From Dyella flagellata (GTDB taxonomy: Bacteria; Pseudomonadota; Gammaproteobacteria; Xanthomonadales; Rhodanobacteraceae), in contig NZ_BSOA01000048.1 in assembly GCF_030160275.1 (NCBI RefSeq), positions 181,069 to 245,068 of the forward strand: 64,000 bases of DNA, written 5' to 3'. Both the position numbers and the translations under genes were made by a program. Numbering within the stretch: position 1 is the first letter of the stretch; each line of letters opens with the position of its first letter. The notes beneath the pieces are model-generated. The model had not been told where the DNA came from. It did not search any database and saw nothing but the letters and a program-made list of their open reading frames with translations. This document shows positions 17,243 to 26,614 of this stretch, one piece after another.

Positions 17243-17608
17243 TCAGTCGGCCGAGGTCGAAGCGCCGATGTCTTCCTTGATGCGCGCTGCCTTGCCTTCC
17301 AGGTTGCGCAGGTAGTACAGCTTGGCGCCGCGCACCTTGCCCTTGCGCTTCACCTGCACCGATTCGATGCTCGGGCTGTGTGCCTGGAACACGCGCTCCA
17401 CGCCGGTGCCGTGCGAAATCTTGCGCACGGTGAAGGCCGAATGCAGGCCGCGGCTGCGCTTGGCGATCACGACACCCTCGAACGCCTGCACGCGCTCACG
17501 GTTGCCTTCCTTCACCTTGACGTTGACCACCACGGTGTCGCCAGGGCCGAACTCCGGCAGCTGGCGGGTGATCTGCTCGGCTTCGAACTGTTCGATGATC
17601 TTGTTCAT
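17243..17608 (-). CDS. rplS: 50S ribosomal protein L19
   Basis: 121 residues. [20 protein letters not shown] at the N-terminus, [13 protein letters not shown] and the basic [19 protein letters not shown] near the end are characteristic of L19 at the 30S-50S interface. Start 17608 by family alignment. It is last in the rpsP-rimM-trmD-rplS operon. Confidence 0.98.
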   Translation of the reverse strand: MNKIIEQFEAEQITRQLPEFGPGDTVVVNVKVKEGNRERVQAFEGVVIAKRSRGLHSAFTVRKISHGTGVERVFQAHSPSIESVQVKRKGKVRGAKLYYLRNLEGKAARIKEDIGASTSAD

Positions 17609-17625
17609 GACAACACCTGTCTTTT

Positions 17626-18411
17626 TCAATGATTGCGGTCTTCATCGGCCGCATCGTTTTGCCGCTGTTGCGCCATCGCATGCTCGCGGCGGAATTCATC
17701 CAACAGCGCACGGGATTTCGCATCCAGCGCGCGCTGCGCCAATAAGTCGGGACGCCTCAACCAGGTTCGTCCCAGCGCCTGCTTCAGACGCCAGCGGTGG
17801 ATCGCCGCGTGGTCGCCGGAAAGCAGCACCTCCGGTACGTCACCCAGTGCATCGTGCACCGGTTTTGCATAGTGCGGACAATCCAGCAAACCGTTCGAGA
17901 AGGAATCCTGCTCGGCCGATTGTGCATCGTTCAACGCGCCTTGCTGCAAGCGGCCCACCGCGTCAATGATCACCGCGGCACCCAGCTCGCCGCCGGACAA
18001 CACATAATCGCCGATGGAAAGCTCCTCGTCGACCTCGTGCGCCAGCAGACGCTCATCCACACCCTCATAACGCCCGCAAAGCAAGGCGATGCGCGGCAAT
18101 TTCGCCAGCGCTTCCACCCGGCCCTGCGTCAGCCGCGCTCCTTGCGGACTGAGGTAAATCACATGCACCGGTTCGGGTGCCGCCCCCCGCATCGCCGCCA
18201 GGGCTTTGCGCAAGGGCTCGATCAGCATCACCATGCCGGGACCACCGCCGCAGGTGCGGCCATCCACGGTACGGTAATTGTCGGTGGCGTAATCGCGCGG
18301 GTTCCAGGTTTCCACCTGCAACAGCTCGCGCTGCTGCGCGCGCCCTACGACGCCGACGGCGGCGCACTGGCGCATGAAGTCCGGAAACAGCGTGACGACA
18401 TCGATGCGCAT
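17626..18411 (-). CDS. trmD: tRNA (guanine37-N1)-methyltransferase
   Basis: Methylates G37 next to the anticodon, preventing +1 frameshifting. 261 residues with trefoil-knot motifs: GGGPGMVML near residue 58, [12 protein letters not shown] near residue 110 and [11 protein letters not shown] near residue 132. The start [12 protein letters not shown] at 18411 lies 8 bases after the rimM stop. The C-terminus has a short charged tail ([14 protein letters not shown]) beyond the usual family end. Confidence 0.97.
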   Translation of the reverse strand: MRIDVVTLFPDFMRQCAAVGVVGRAQQRELLQVETWNPRDYATDNYRTVDGRTCGGGPGMVMLIEPLRKALAAMRGAAPEPVHVIYLSPQGARLTQGRVEALAKLPRIALLCGRYEGVDERLLAHEVDEELSIGDYVLSGGELGAAVIIDAVGRLQQGALNDAQSAEQDSFSNGLLDCPHYAKPVHDALGDVPEVLLSGDHAAIHRWRLKQALGRTWLRRPDLLAQRALDAKSRALLDEFRREHAMAQQRQNDAADEDRNH

Positions 18412-18418
18412 CGGACCC

Positions 18419-18931
18419 TCAGAACTCGGGATCCCAGTCCACCACCATGCGCCCGCCGGAAAGATCCACCGAACGCACGTACACACCCTGGACGAAAGGA
18501 ACCAGCCGCTCGCGCTCGCCATCCCTTACGACCACCACGTCGTTGGCACCGGTCGCGAACACATGACTCACGCGTCCCAACGCCACGCCTTCGGTGGTGA
18601 CGACCTCGAGGCCTTCGAGATCGACCCAGTAATACTCATCCTTACCGGGCGGCGGCAGCAGCTCGCGGGCGACGTAGATGTCCTGCCCTACCAGTGCCGC
18701 GGCGCCATCCCGATCGTCCACCCCCGGCAGCTTGGCGATTAGGCCCTTGCCCTGGGGTCGACCGATAACAGCCTTGACCTCTGTTTCCCCGCCCGGCGCG
18801 GTGAGCTGCCAGGGCTGGTACTTGAAGATCTGCGCGCGGGGCTCGGTCCAGGATTCGAGCTTGACCCAGCCCTGCACGCCGTGCAATCCGACGATGCGTC
18901 CGACCAGGACGCGCCGACCGGCTGCAGTCAT
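18419..18931 (-). CDS. rimM: Ribosome maturation factor RimM
   Basis: 170-residue 30S maturation factor that binds S19 and acts on the 16S head domain. The N-terminal RimM barrel ([20 protein letters not shown]) is followed by the PRC barrel ([15 protein letters not shown]...[18 protein letters not shown]). Start 18931 by homology, 3 bases after the rpsP stop. Confidence 0.96.
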   Translation of the reverse strand: MTAAGRRVLVGRIVGLHGVQGWVKLESWTEPRAQIFKYQPWQLTAPGGETEVKAVIGRPQGKGLIAKLPGVDDRDGAAALVGQDIYVARELLPPPGKDEYYWVDLEGLEVVTTEGVALGRVSHVFATGANDVVVVRDGERERLVPFVQGVYVRSVDLSGGRMVVDWDPEF

Positions 18932-18933
18932 GC

Positions 18934-19185
18934 TCAGGCAGCCTGCTTGGCGGCTTCCTTCACCAGCGAGGCGACCTTGTCGCTCAGCTGGGCGCCCTTG
19001 GCCACCCACTCCTGCACGCGCGCCACGTTCAGCTCAAGGCGCTTGTCCTTGCCCGCAGCGACGGGGTTGTAGAAACCCACATTCTCGATATTGCGGCCAT
19101 CACGCGCACTGCGCGAGTCGGTCACAACGACGTGGTAGAACGGACGGCCCTTGGCGCCGCCGCGCGAAAGACGAATCTTGACCAT
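18934..19185 (-). CDS. rpsP: 30S ribosomal protein S16
   Basis: 83 residues, [20 protein letters not shown] start and [19 protein letters not shown] core, the typical S16. First gene of the rpsP-rimM-trmD-rplS operon; its promoter should lie in 19186-19292. Confidence 0.98.
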   Translation of the reverse strand: MVKIRLSRGGAKGRPFYHVVVTDSRSARDGRNIENVGFYNPVAAGKDKRLELNVARVQEWVAKGAQLSDKVASLVKEAAKQAA

Positions 19186-19292
19186 AGTTGAAAGCTCCAG
19201 AGTTGCCGGCAGACCCGGCAAGCACGCCCTAGGCCGGACGCGGTAAACGCGATAGTTTAATGAAATTGGTGGAAAAAGGAAGGGGTTGGCGC

Positions 19293-20675
19293 TCAGCGCA
19301 TCGGCGGGAACCCGCCGCCCATGCCGCCCATGCCCTTCATGGCGCCCCGCATCTGCCGCAGCAGGCCCTTGGTGCCGCCCTTGGACAGCTTGGACATCAT
19401 CTTTTCCATCTGCATGTACTGCTTCAGCAGACGGTTGACGTCCGCCGGCTGCGTGCCGGAGCCGCGCGCCACGCGGGCGCGGCGGGAACCATTGAGCAGG
19501 TCCGGATGGCGGCGCTCCTTCTTGGTCATCGAACCGATGATCGCGATCATGCGCTTGATCTCGCCATCGTTGACCTTGGATTTCACATTCTCCGGCAAGG
19601 CGGAGACACCAGGCAGCTTGTCCATCAGGCCGGCCAGGCCGCCCATGTTGTTCATCTGCTCGAGCTGGTCGCGCATGTCGTTGAGGTCGAAGCGCTTGCC
19701 CTTGATGACCTTCTCGGCCAGTTTCTGCGCCTTCTCCTGGTCGACCTTGCGCTCTACTTCCTCGACCAGCGACAGCACGTCGCCCATGCCGAGGATGCGC
19801 TGGGCGACACGATCCGGGTAGAACGGCTCCAGCGCGTCGGTCTTCTCGCCGGCGCCGAGGAACTTGATCGGACGCCCGGTCACGTAGCGCACCGAAAGCG
19901 CCGCACCGCCGCGAGCGTCACCGTCGGTCTTGGTCAGCACCACGCCGGTAAGCGGCAGCGCCTCGGCGAAGGCCTTGGCGGTGTTGGCCGCATCCTGGCC
20001 GGTCATCGAATCGACCACGAACAAGGTTTCGACCGGGGTGATCGCGGCGTGCAGCGCCTTGATCTCGGCCATCATCGCTTCATCGATGTGCAGGCGGCCG
20101 GCGGTATCCACCAGCAGCACGTCCATCACTTCCTTGCGCGCGGCGCTGATCGCGGCCTTGGCGATGTCGACCGGGTTCTGGCCGCCCTCCGACGGAAAGA
20201 AGTTCACGCCAACCTGTTCGGCCAGCGTACGCAGCTGCTCGATGGCGGCCGGACGATACACGTCGCAGCTCACCACCATCACGCGCTTTTTCTTGCGCTC
20301 GGTAAGGAAGCGCGCCAGCTTGGCCACCGTGGTGGTCTTGCCCGCGCCCTGCAGGCCGGCCATCAGCACCACGGCCGGCGGCTGCTGAGCGAGATTCAAT
20401 TCGGCGTTGGCGGTGCCCATCACCGCGGTCAGCTCGTCGCTGACCACCTTCACCAGCGCCTGGCCGGGCGACAGGCTCTTGAGCACTTCCTGGCCGACCG
20501 CACGCACCTTCACTCGCTCGATCAGGGCCTGCACCACCGGCAGTGCCACGTCGGCTTCCAACAGCGCGATACGCACTTCGCGCAGCGATTCGCGGATGTT
20601 TTCCTCGGTCAGCCGGCCGCGGCCGCGCAGGCGGGTGACGGTGGCGGAGAGGCGTTGGCTGAGCGACTCAAACAT
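19293..20675 (-). CDS. ffh: Signal recognition particle protein Ffh
   Basis: SRP GTPase that binds 4.5S RNA and signal sequences for co-translational targeting to FtsY and SecYEG. 460 residues: N domain 1-90, G domain with [15 protein letters not shown] near residue 108, DTAGRLHID and [10 protein letters not shown], then the Met-rich M domain ending [19 protein letters not shown]. Start 20675 by family length. Divergent ypjD lies about 2 kb away, beyond an inserted sdp/CPBP group. Confidence 0.97.
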   Translation of the reverse strand: MFESLSQRLSATVTRLRGRGRLTEENIRESLREVRIALLEADVALPVVQALIERVKVRAVGQEVLKSLSPGQALVKVVSDELTAVMGTANAELNLAQQPPAVVLMAGLQGAGKTTTVAKLARFLTERKKKRVMVVSCDVYRPAAIEQLRTLAEQVGVNFFPSEGGQNPVDIAKAAISAARKEVMDVLLVDTAGRLHIDEAMMAEIKALHAAITPVETLFVVDSMTGQDAANTAKAFAEALPLTGVVLTKTDGDARGGAALSVRYVTGRPIKFLGAGEKTDALEPFYPDRVAQRILGMGDVLSLVEEVERKVDQEKAQKLAEKVIKGKRFDLNDMRDQLEQMNNMGGLAGLMDKLPGVSALPENVKSKVNDGEIKRMIAIIGSMTKKERRHPDLLNGSRRARVARGSGTQPADVNRLLKQYMQMEKMMSKLSKGGTKGLLRQMRGAMKGMGGMGGGFPPMR

Positions 20676-20780
20676 GGTGAGGGCTGATGACCTGAGAAAC
20701 GAGCAAATATACCAGAAAAGTCCGCGACTTATCCGTTGGCGATTTGCTGCTGACCGCACCGGCCATGGAGGGCTGGCCGC

Positions 20781-21554
20781 CTAGGAAAATCCCAGTGGCG
20801 CGACTACGTGCACCACGATATCCGCACTGAAGTGCGCCAGCATGGCGTGCTCCAAACCATGCCTCCAGAACAGCCAGCCAAATACGCAACCGACCATTGC
20901 GTTAAGCAGTACGATGCGCGCGATTTGCATGGGCGCATGCATTCCCAGTGCAGCGGCGAATGACAAATGGCCGCCCCCGAAGAGCAGGGCTGCGAACAAA
21001 GCTGCCGCAACATACATCCATGCCTTAGCTTGCCCATGACGCAACTTGGACAATAGCCATACAAACAGCGTCATGAGCATCAGTCGACACAAGGTCTCTT
21101 CGACGACACCACCATACAGAGAGGCCAGTGCTCCACGCCAGGCTTGGCTGACTGCACTCGCGATGTAGCCGGCTTGACCGGCTGACTCCGGCCACAGCGC
21201 AGATGCCCCAACCACAACCATCCCCGCCAACAAGCCAAACAGCACGGCTAATCGCCAGCGCGCTGGCGACTCGCCCTGGACAGGACGCCGATACACAAAA
21301 GCACGCAGCCACGGCGCATCAAGACCGAGGGATGCTCCCAGATAAAGCCCAAGCCAGGCAAACGCAAAGCACAGCAGGCCCGTCTCAAGCGACGCCAGCG
21401 AAACGACAAGCCATAGCGGCTTGTGCAGCGCGGAGAACTTCTGCGGCGTAAGCTGGATGACATAGGGGAAAAGTGCCACCGTTGCAAGCAGACCGGCAGC
21501 GCCAAGCCATAGTGCAAGCTTGCAATGCGGACTATTTGGTGTTGATACGCTCAT
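20781..21554 (-). CDS. CPBP-family membrane protease-like protein
   Basis: 257-residue multi-spanning membrane protein (about seven hydrophobic segments) with the Abi/CPBP motifs: GGVVEETLCRLML (EExxxR) near residue 165, GGGHLSFAAALG near 204 and HFSADIVVHV near the C-terminus. The bacterial families include bacteriocin self-immunity proteins and prenyl-protease homologues. It lies about 100 bases after an SdpI gene on the same strand, suggesting a shared envelope-immunity role (inference). Start 21554 is the first ATG that avoids the extra soluble N-terminal stretch. Confidence 0.75.
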   Translation of the reverse strand: MSVSTPNSPHCKLALWLGAAGLLATVALFPYVIQLTPQKFSALHKPLWLVVSLASLETGLLCFAFAWLGLYLGASLGLDAPWLRAFVYRRPVQGESPARWRLAVLFGLLAGMVVVGASALWPESAGQAGYIASAVSQAWRGALASLYGGVVEETLCRLMLMTLFVWLLSKLRHGQAKAWMYVAAALFAALLFGGGHLSFAAALGMHAPMQIARIVLLNAMVGCVFGWLFWRHGLEHAMLAHFSADIVVHVVAPLGFS

Positions 21555-21650
21555 GTGCCCTCTCCATGTAGCAAGCCAAAGGAACCCAAACGAAAGACAA
21601 CGCTCCACCAACCCGACTAATGTCGGGAATGCATGCAGTCGATGTTGCGT

Positions 21651-22295
21651 TCAGCGGTCGCGTTCGACGCGTCGATAGATGACGTAGGAATACACAAAAG
21701 GAATGAATACAGCCGCCAAGATCACGCTGATGGACAGAGTGATCGGCGCATCGACCAGGGTCGCGACAACCACGATCAGCCCGGCCAGCATGAACAGCCA
21801 TCCGGCAACGCGATGCGTGCGTTCCCACACCTCATCGCTTGCAAGCGTCCACGGCGTTCGGATTCCGACGAAGAAATTCTTGCGCAGCTTGCCCATGTAG
21901 TTGCCGACGATCATCAACAGCACACCTAGCGGCAGCATTCTGAGCACGAAGGTACCGGCCGGATGGCCTGCCGCATTCAACAAAATGCCCAAGCTGACCA
22001 TCAATAGGCAAGCCTGGCCCGCCAGCATCACGATCACGAACGCCGTCATGAACGGCCTGATTTCAAAGCCGCGCGGCGAGATGGCCGGCAATACGACGGT
22101 AAGCAACGCCATGACCGCCATGATGGCCAATGGCAGGGCAACGGCCTTGAGCGGACTCGCATAGCCGTTGACCTGGCCATGTGCGTTCCAATGCACGGGG
22201 ACGAGCGCAGGCATGTGCGGATACAGCCAAAAAAAGGCAGCCAGCAAGATCAGCAGAAAAAGCGCGGACAAAAACAGACTGTGTACGGGTTTCAT
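21651..22295 (-). CDS. SdpI-family immunity-type membrane protein
   Basis: 214 residues, about six transmembrane helices. The N-terminal DUF1648 segment MPALVPVHWNAHGQVNGYAS and the C-terminal GNYMGKLRKNFFVGIRTPWTLASDEVWERTHR are diagnostic of SdpI. In Bacillus, SdpI gives immunity to the SdpC toxin and sequesters the autorepressor SdpR. Here it overlaps an ArsR-type regulator by 4 bases in the sdpRI order. No SdpC-like toxin is seen nearby. Confidence 0.85.
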   Translation of the reverse strand: MKPVHSLFLSALFLLILLAAFFWLYPHMPALVPVHWNAHGQVNGYASPLKAVALPLAIMAVMALLTVVLPAISPRGFEIRPFMTAFVIVMLAGQACLLMVSLGILLNAAGHPAGTFVLRMLPLGVLLMIVGNYMGKLRKNFFVGIRTPWTLASDEVWERTHRVAGWLFMLAGLIVVVATLVDAPITLSISVILAAVFIPFVYSYVIYRRVERDR

Positions 22296-22606
22296 CGCTT
22301 GCCTCCTCGCCCCCCGGCCGGCGGAATCAGGTCCAGCATCAACCTCATGAGGTCCTCCATCACGGTGCTGTTAAGGGAATACACGATGTATTGGCCACGC
22401 CGCTCGGTGCGCACCAGATCGGCCTGCTTGAGAATGGCGAAGTGATGCGAAAGCGACGCACCGGTGATATCGAAAGCCTCACCAATTTCGCCCGCACTCA
22501 TGGCCCCACCATGCAGCCGCTTGAGAATCGCGCGGCGCGTGGGATCGGCCAGGGCTCGAAATACGGCTTGCTGCTTCACGACCCACCATCGACTTGAACG
22601 ACCCAT
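22292..22606 (-). CDS. ArsR-family autorepressor (SdpR-like)
   Basis: 104-residue winged-helix protein: FRALADPTRRAILKRL, then recognition region GEAFDITGASLSHHFAILKQADLV and wing RRGQYIVYSLN, typical of the SdpR branch. There are no metal-binding Cys pairs, so it is not a metal sensor. An AT-rich 9-bp inverted repeat sits at 22609-22632, directly before the start. Translation overlaps sdpI. Residue 10 (GTG codon upstream of KQQAVFRAL) is an alternative start. Confidence 0.85.
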   Translation of the reverse strand: MGRSSRWWVVKQQAVFRALADPTRRAILKRLHGGAMSAGEIGEAFDITGASLSHHFAILKQADLVRTERRGQYIVYSLNSTVMEDLMRLMLDLIPPAGGRGGKR

Positions 22607-22608
22607 AG

Positions 22609-22632
22609 ATATTTAGACAAATATCTAAATAT
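22609..22632. promoter_or_regulatory. Probable operator of the ArsR/SdpR-like repressor
   Basis: Inverted repeat ATATTTAGA (22609-22617) / TCTAAATAT (22624-22632), spacer 6, immediately upstream of the repressor start. It is strikingly AT-rich against its surroundings. ArsR-family repressors bind such dyads, so autoregulation is likely. Confidence 0.6.
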
Positions 22633-22692
22633 TGCAAGTGCCGCCATCTGCCGCGTTCACCGTATGCCCACCCTGTGCCACACTTGCACGCC

Positions 22693-23502
22693 ATGCTCGC
22701 GACCCTGTCCATCTTCGCCATCCTTTGCTACCTGCTCGCCAGCGGGCTGCTGGCATGGCCGCTTTTCGGCCGCGCTACCGTTGCGCCAGCCAAGGTAGCG
22801 CGGCCTGCCCTGGCCATTGCCACCCTTGCCGTGCTGGCGCATGCCGGCTGGCTGCTGGCGGCGCATCGGGGCGCACTCGACCTGCATTTCTTCGCCGCGC
22901 TTTCATTGGTGGCCTGCGTAGTGTCGGCGTTGACGCTGCTGGTTAATCTCACCCGCCCCGTGGTCGCACTCGGCGTGATCGTGTTTCCGCTAAGTGCCCT
23001 GCTGCTGTTCGTCGACAGCTTTTTCGCGCCACCTACCGCGCCCATGTCGATGGACTGGCATATCAAGCTGCATGTGACCTTGGCGCTGCTCGCCTTCGGC
23101 GTGCTCTCGATTGCCGCGGCGATGGCGATACTGCTCGCCATCCAGGAGCAGGCCCTGCGGCACCGTCATATCGGCCCATGGCTAAGCGCGCTTCCGCCGT
23201 TGACGCTGACCGAATCCCTGCTGTTTCGCCTGATCAGCGCCGGTTTCTCGTTGCTCACGGTGGCGCTGCTTACCGGCGCCCTGTTCGTAAACAACCTGTT
23301 CGGCCAGCACCTGGTGCACAAGACCGTGCTCTCGATCATCGCCTGGCTGGTGTTTGGCGCCCTGGTCTACGGCCGCTGGCGGCACGGTTGGCGCGGACGC
23401 AGCGCGGTGAACCTCACGCTGATCGGCATGAGCGTGTTGGCACTGGCGTTTTTCGGCTCGAAATTCGTGCTGGAACTGATCCTGCACCGCGCCGTCGATT
23501 AA
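22693..23502 (+). CDS. ypjD: YpjD/CcsA-type cytochrome c assembly membrane protein
   Basis: 269 residues, eight or so transmembrane helices, homologous to the CcsA/HemX core. Motifs include DWHIKLHVTLALLAFGVL near the middle and FGQHLVHKTVLSIIAWLVFG near the end, each with His residues that could bind haem. YpjD is usually found next to ffh, as here apart from the inserted sdp/CPBP genes. ATG at 22693 is preferred; a GTG at 22675 would add six residues. Confidence 0.85.
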   Translation: MLATLSIFAILCYLLASGLLAWPLFGRATVAPAKVARPALAIATLAVLAHAGWLLAAHRGALDLHFFAALSLVACVVSALTLLVNLTRPVVALGVIVFPLSALLLFVDSFFAPPTAPMSMDWHIKLHVTLALLAFGVLSIAAAMAILLAIQEQALRHRHIGPWLSALPPLTLTESLLFRLISAGFSLLTVALLTGALFVNNLFGQHLVHKTVLSIIAWLVFGALVYGRWRHGWRGRSAVNLTLIGMSVLALAFFGSKFVLELILHRAVD

Positions 23503-23509
23503 GCAACAC

Positions 23510-23535
23510 GTAGGCCGGGATGATAATCCCAGCCT
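23510..23535. repeat. GTAG-type REP-like repeat, single unit
   Basis: One palindromic unit, GTAGGCCGGGATGATAATCC then CAGCCTA, between the convergent ypjD and radA genes; it overlaps the radA stop codon. Confidence 0.75.
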
Positions 23536-24913
23536 AGCGGCAAGCGTCGATCGCTTGCGCCAGACGCTCCACCCCCACCACTTCCATCTCGCCCACCCGT
23601 CCCTGCTTGGGCGCATTGGCCTTCGGTACGATGGCGCGCCGAAAGCCATGATGGGCCGCTTCCTTCATGCGTTCTTCGCCGTTGGGAACCGGACGGATTT
23701 CCCCGGAAAGCCCCACTTCGCCGAAGGCAATGGTTTTCTCCGGGAGTGGGCGGTCGCGCAAGGACGAGAGTACGGCCAGCAGCACCGGAAGGTCGGCGGC
23801 AGTCTCCTGCACACGGATGCCGCCTACAACATTGACGAACACATCCTGATCGTAGGCCGCCACACCACCATGCCGGTGCAAGACGGCCAACAGCATGGCC
23901 AGGCGATTCTGTTCAAGGCCCAATGCCACACGTCGCGGGTTGCCCAACGAGGACTGATCCACCAGGGCTTGCACTTCCACCAGCAAGGGACGTGTGCCTT
24001 CGCGCGTAACCATTACGGCGCTGCCCGAGGTAGGACCGCTGTGGGCGGAAAGAAAAATCGCCGAAGGATTGGGCACTTCGCGCAAGCCCTTTTCCGACAT
24101 GGCGAACACGCCCAGTTCGTTCACTGCGCCAAAACGGTTCTTGAAGGCGCGCAACACACGGAAGCGGCTGCCGGATTCACCTTCGAAGTAAAGCACAGCG
24201 TCGACCATGTGTTCGAGCACGCGCGGACCGGCGATGCCGCCCTCCTTGGTGACATGGCCAACGAGGAACACCGAGGTGCCGGTTTCCTTCGCAAAACGGG
24301 TGAGCTTGGCGGCCGACTCGCGTACCTGGCTGACGGAACCGGGGGCCGCTGTCAGCAGGTCGGTCCAGATCGTCTGGATCGAATCGATCACCAGCACGCG
24401 TGGCCGCGTAGCGGAAACCTGTTCGAGAATACGCTCGATGCCGGTTTCGGCGAGGGCGTGCAACGGCTGCAAGGGCAGATCCAAGCGCTGCGCGCGTGCC
24501 GCAACCTGGGCCAGCGATTCTTCGCCGGTCACGTACACGCTGGGCAGCTTTTCGCCCAGCGTGCCGAGCATCTGCAACAACAGCGTCGATTTGCCGATGC
24601 CGGGGTCGCCACCGATCAACACGACCGAGCCATCGACCAGGCCGCCGCCAAGCACCCGATCCAGTTCGCCGATGCCGGTCAGGCTGCGCGATTCGGCCGT
24701 GACCAGCACGTCGGTGAGCGGCGTAACCCGCGCCACGCCATTGACCGCGCCGGCATAGCCGCCTTGCCTTGCGGCGCCCACGGACTTCTGCGCCGGCTGT
24801 ACCACGAATTCCGACAGCGTGTTCCATGCGCCGCATTCGATGCACTGGCCTTGCCATTTGGTGTGTTCGGCGCCGCAATCGGCGCAGACATAGGCAGTTT
24901 TGGCTTTGGCCAT
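23534..24913 (-). CDS. radA: DNA repair protein RadA
   Basis: Lon/RecA-like ATPase that drives branch migration in homologous recombination. 459 residues: an N-terminal C4 zinc finger (YVCADCGAEHTKWQGQC, then CGAW), Walker A GGDPGIGKSTLLLQ near residue 100, the RadA-specific KNRFG motif (FKNRFGAVNELG) and a C-terminal Lon-like domain (FGEVGLSGEIRPV). Start 24913 by family alignment; upstream in-frame sequence is not conserved-looking. Confidence 0.97.
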   Translation of the reverse strand: MAKAKTAYVCADCGAEHTKWQGQCIECGAWNTLSEFVVQPAQKSVGAARQGGYAGAVNGVARVTPLTDVLVTAESRSLTGIGELDRVLGGGLVDGSVVLIGGDPGIGKSTLLLQMLGTLGEKLPSVYVTGEESLAQVAARAQRLDLPLQPLHALAETGIERILEQVSATRPRVLVIDSIQTIWTDLLTAAPGSVSQVRESAAKLTRFAKETGTSVFLVGHVTKEGGIAGPRVLEHMVDAVLYFEGESGSRFRVLRAFKNRFGAVNELGVFAMSEKGLREVPNPSAIFLSAHSGPTSGSAVMVTREGTRPLLVEVQALVDQSSLGNPRRVALGLEQNRLAMLLAVLHRHGGVAAYDQDVFVNVVGGIRVQETAADLPVLLAVLSSLRDRPLPEKTIAFGEVGLSGEIRPVPNGEERMKEAAHHGFRRAIVPKANAPKQGRVGEMEVVGVERLAQAIDACR

Positions 24914-25049
24914 GACGTAGTAGAAATAGTTCAAGTTGGAGCGAGCATAGCGCGTGGCAATCGCAGACCGCGAGACGACGATTGCTATAGCGCGACCGGA
25001 GACTGCACCGCCGATCCGTGGCGATTCAGGCACTGCACTTCGTGCCGCG

Positions 25050-25325
25050 TCAGCACGACCTGTATTTATTGCGAAGCTGAGTGACAATCTCGTCTAGCGG
25101 AGTGGTGCGCCCAGATTCCAGATCTTTTTGCGCCATCGCCAACAATTTGAGCAACGCCAGAGTCTCCTGCGTTCTCTCATAAGAAGCGATATCTTGGATA
25201 ACCGCCCTTGCCTCGCCATTCTGGGCAATGACCATAGGCTCGCGGGTCTCCGCGAGTTGCTTCAGGACTGCGGCCGCATTGGCTTTCAGATAGCTGATTG
25301 GTTTAATTCGCGACGCAAGACCCAT
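25050..25325 (-). CDS. Phd/YefM-family antitoxin, apparently orphan
   Basis: 91 residues: RIKPISYLKANAAAVLKQLAETREPMVIAQNGEARAVIQDIASYERT is a classic Phd/YefM DNA-binding N-terminus. The C-terminal tail SGRTTPLDEIVTQLRNKYRSC is the usual toxin-binding region. No toxin ORF follows: the 136 bases to radA have no RelE/Doc-like frame, and the gene upstream is alr. It may be a solitary antitoxin or a remnant of a pair. Confidence 0.8.
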   Translation of the reverse strand: MGLASRIKPISYLKANAAAVLKQLAETREPMVIAQNGEARAVIQDIASYERTQETLALLKLLAMAQKDLESGRTTPLDEIVTQLRNKYRSC

Positions 25326-25377
25326 GGCGTACTCCGACGGCTGGATGGGAACTGAATATAGAACTCAAAGCCTTCCT

Positions 25378-26466
25378 TCAATTCTCATCTTCTACGAAAA
25401 GTACGCGCCGGGTCATTCCGCACGTCAGGTCATAACTGATCGTGCCAGCCTGCGCAGCGACGATCTCCACCGGCAACTCCGGCCCCCACAACACTACGCG
25501 ATCGCCGACTTTGGCTTCCGGCGCTTCGCGCAAATCGAGCGTGATGAGATCCATCGAGACGCGCCCGATCAGCGGGACGCGCCGGTTTCCGACCAGCACC
25601 GGCGTCCCGGCGACAGCGCTGCGCGGATAACCATCGCCGTAGCCGATAGCGGCGACGCCAACCGGCATGTCTTGCGGGCACTCCCACAGGCCGTTGTAGC
25701 CGATGCGCTCACCCCGTTTGATCGAGTTGATGGCGATCAGTCGCGTGGACAGGGTCATGGCCGGCTGGAAGCCGAAATCGCCGCCACTCCCCCCCTCCAC
25801 TACAGAAAGGCCGTAGAGCAAACCGCCGGTGCGCACCCAATCGCCGCGTGCGTCGGGCCAACCGAGCACGGCGGCGGAATTGGAAAGCGAGCGCGGGCCG
25901 GACAAGCCTTCGGTCGCCGCCTGGAATCGTAGAATCTGCTGGCGCGTGCGCGCGCCGTCGAAAACCTCCGATTCGGCGAAATGTGTCATCAGGCCGATAT
26001 CGGGGTCGATGCCGGCCATGCCTGCCAACTGAGCATGCACGGTCGCTGCACGCTCGGGTGCAAAACCGAGGCGATGCATGCCACTGTCCACCTTCACCCA
26101 TACTCGCAGACGCCCGCGCGTCGGGGATGCTTCTGACAGCCATCGCAACTGGCTTTCATGATGAATCGCCGCATCCAGCCCCAGCCGCTGCATTTCCGCG
26201 ATATCGCCGGCCTGATCCGGCCCCGACAACACCACGATGCGTTGGCGATGACCCGCCGCACGCAGGCGCAAACCATCGCCCAGCGACGCCACCGCGAACG
26301 CGTCAGCGTCACCATCCAACGCGCGCGCGACACGCTCCAGGCCATGTCCGTACGCATCCGCCTTGACTACCGCCATCACCTTGGCGGGCGCGGCCAGTTG
26401 CCGGATGCGCGCGAGATTGTGGCGCAATGCGCCCAGATGGATGGTAGCGACGGTGGTGCGGCTCAT
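25378..26466 (-). CDS. alr: Alanine racemase
   Basis: PLP enzyme supplying D-alanine for peptidoglycan. 362 residues. The PLP lysine lies in VMAVVKADAYGHG (K35). The second catalytic base is the Tyr in GERIGYNGLW near residue 255, and GYGDGYPR and GRVSMDLITLD are family signatures. Start 26466 (MSRTTVATIHLGALRHN) is chosen over 26550. It lies between dnaB and the Phd gene on the same strand; dnaB-alr adjacency is common in gammaproteobacteria. Confidence 0.96.
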   Translation of the reverse strand: MSRTTVATIHLGALRHNLARIRQLAAPAKVMAVVKADAYGHGLERVARALDGDADAFAVASLGDGLRLRAAGHRQRIVVLSGPDQAGDIAEMQRLGLDAAIHHESQLRWLSEASPTRGRLRVWVKVDSGMHRLGFAPERAATVHAQLAGMAGIDPDIGLMTHFAESEVFDGARTRQQILRFQAATEGLSGPRSLSNSAAVLGWPDARGDWVRTGGLLYGLSVVEGGSGGDFGFQPAMTLSTRLIAINSIKRGERIGYNGLWECPQDMPVGVAAIGYGDGYPRSAVAGTPVLVGNRRVPLIGRVSMDLITLDLREAPEAKVGDRVVLWGPELPVEIVAAQAGTISYDLTCGMTRRVLFVEDEN

Positions 26467-26614
26467 GATCCTGGCTGTAGTGGCGTTGGCAGCTTCAAGG
26501 GAACAAGACGCGCAAACAATAAAGTCTGCCGCTCCTGCCCGCTGCAGCATAGGTTACCGGCAAGCACCCTCTCTGATCGGGGCAAGGAGATGGCAATGAG
26601 CGGGCAGACGTCGC

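Noticed and set aside
24914..25049. Possible toxin partner for the Phd-type antitoxin
   Set aside because: Reading all frames gives no RelE, Doc or Fic-like motif in this 136-base gap.
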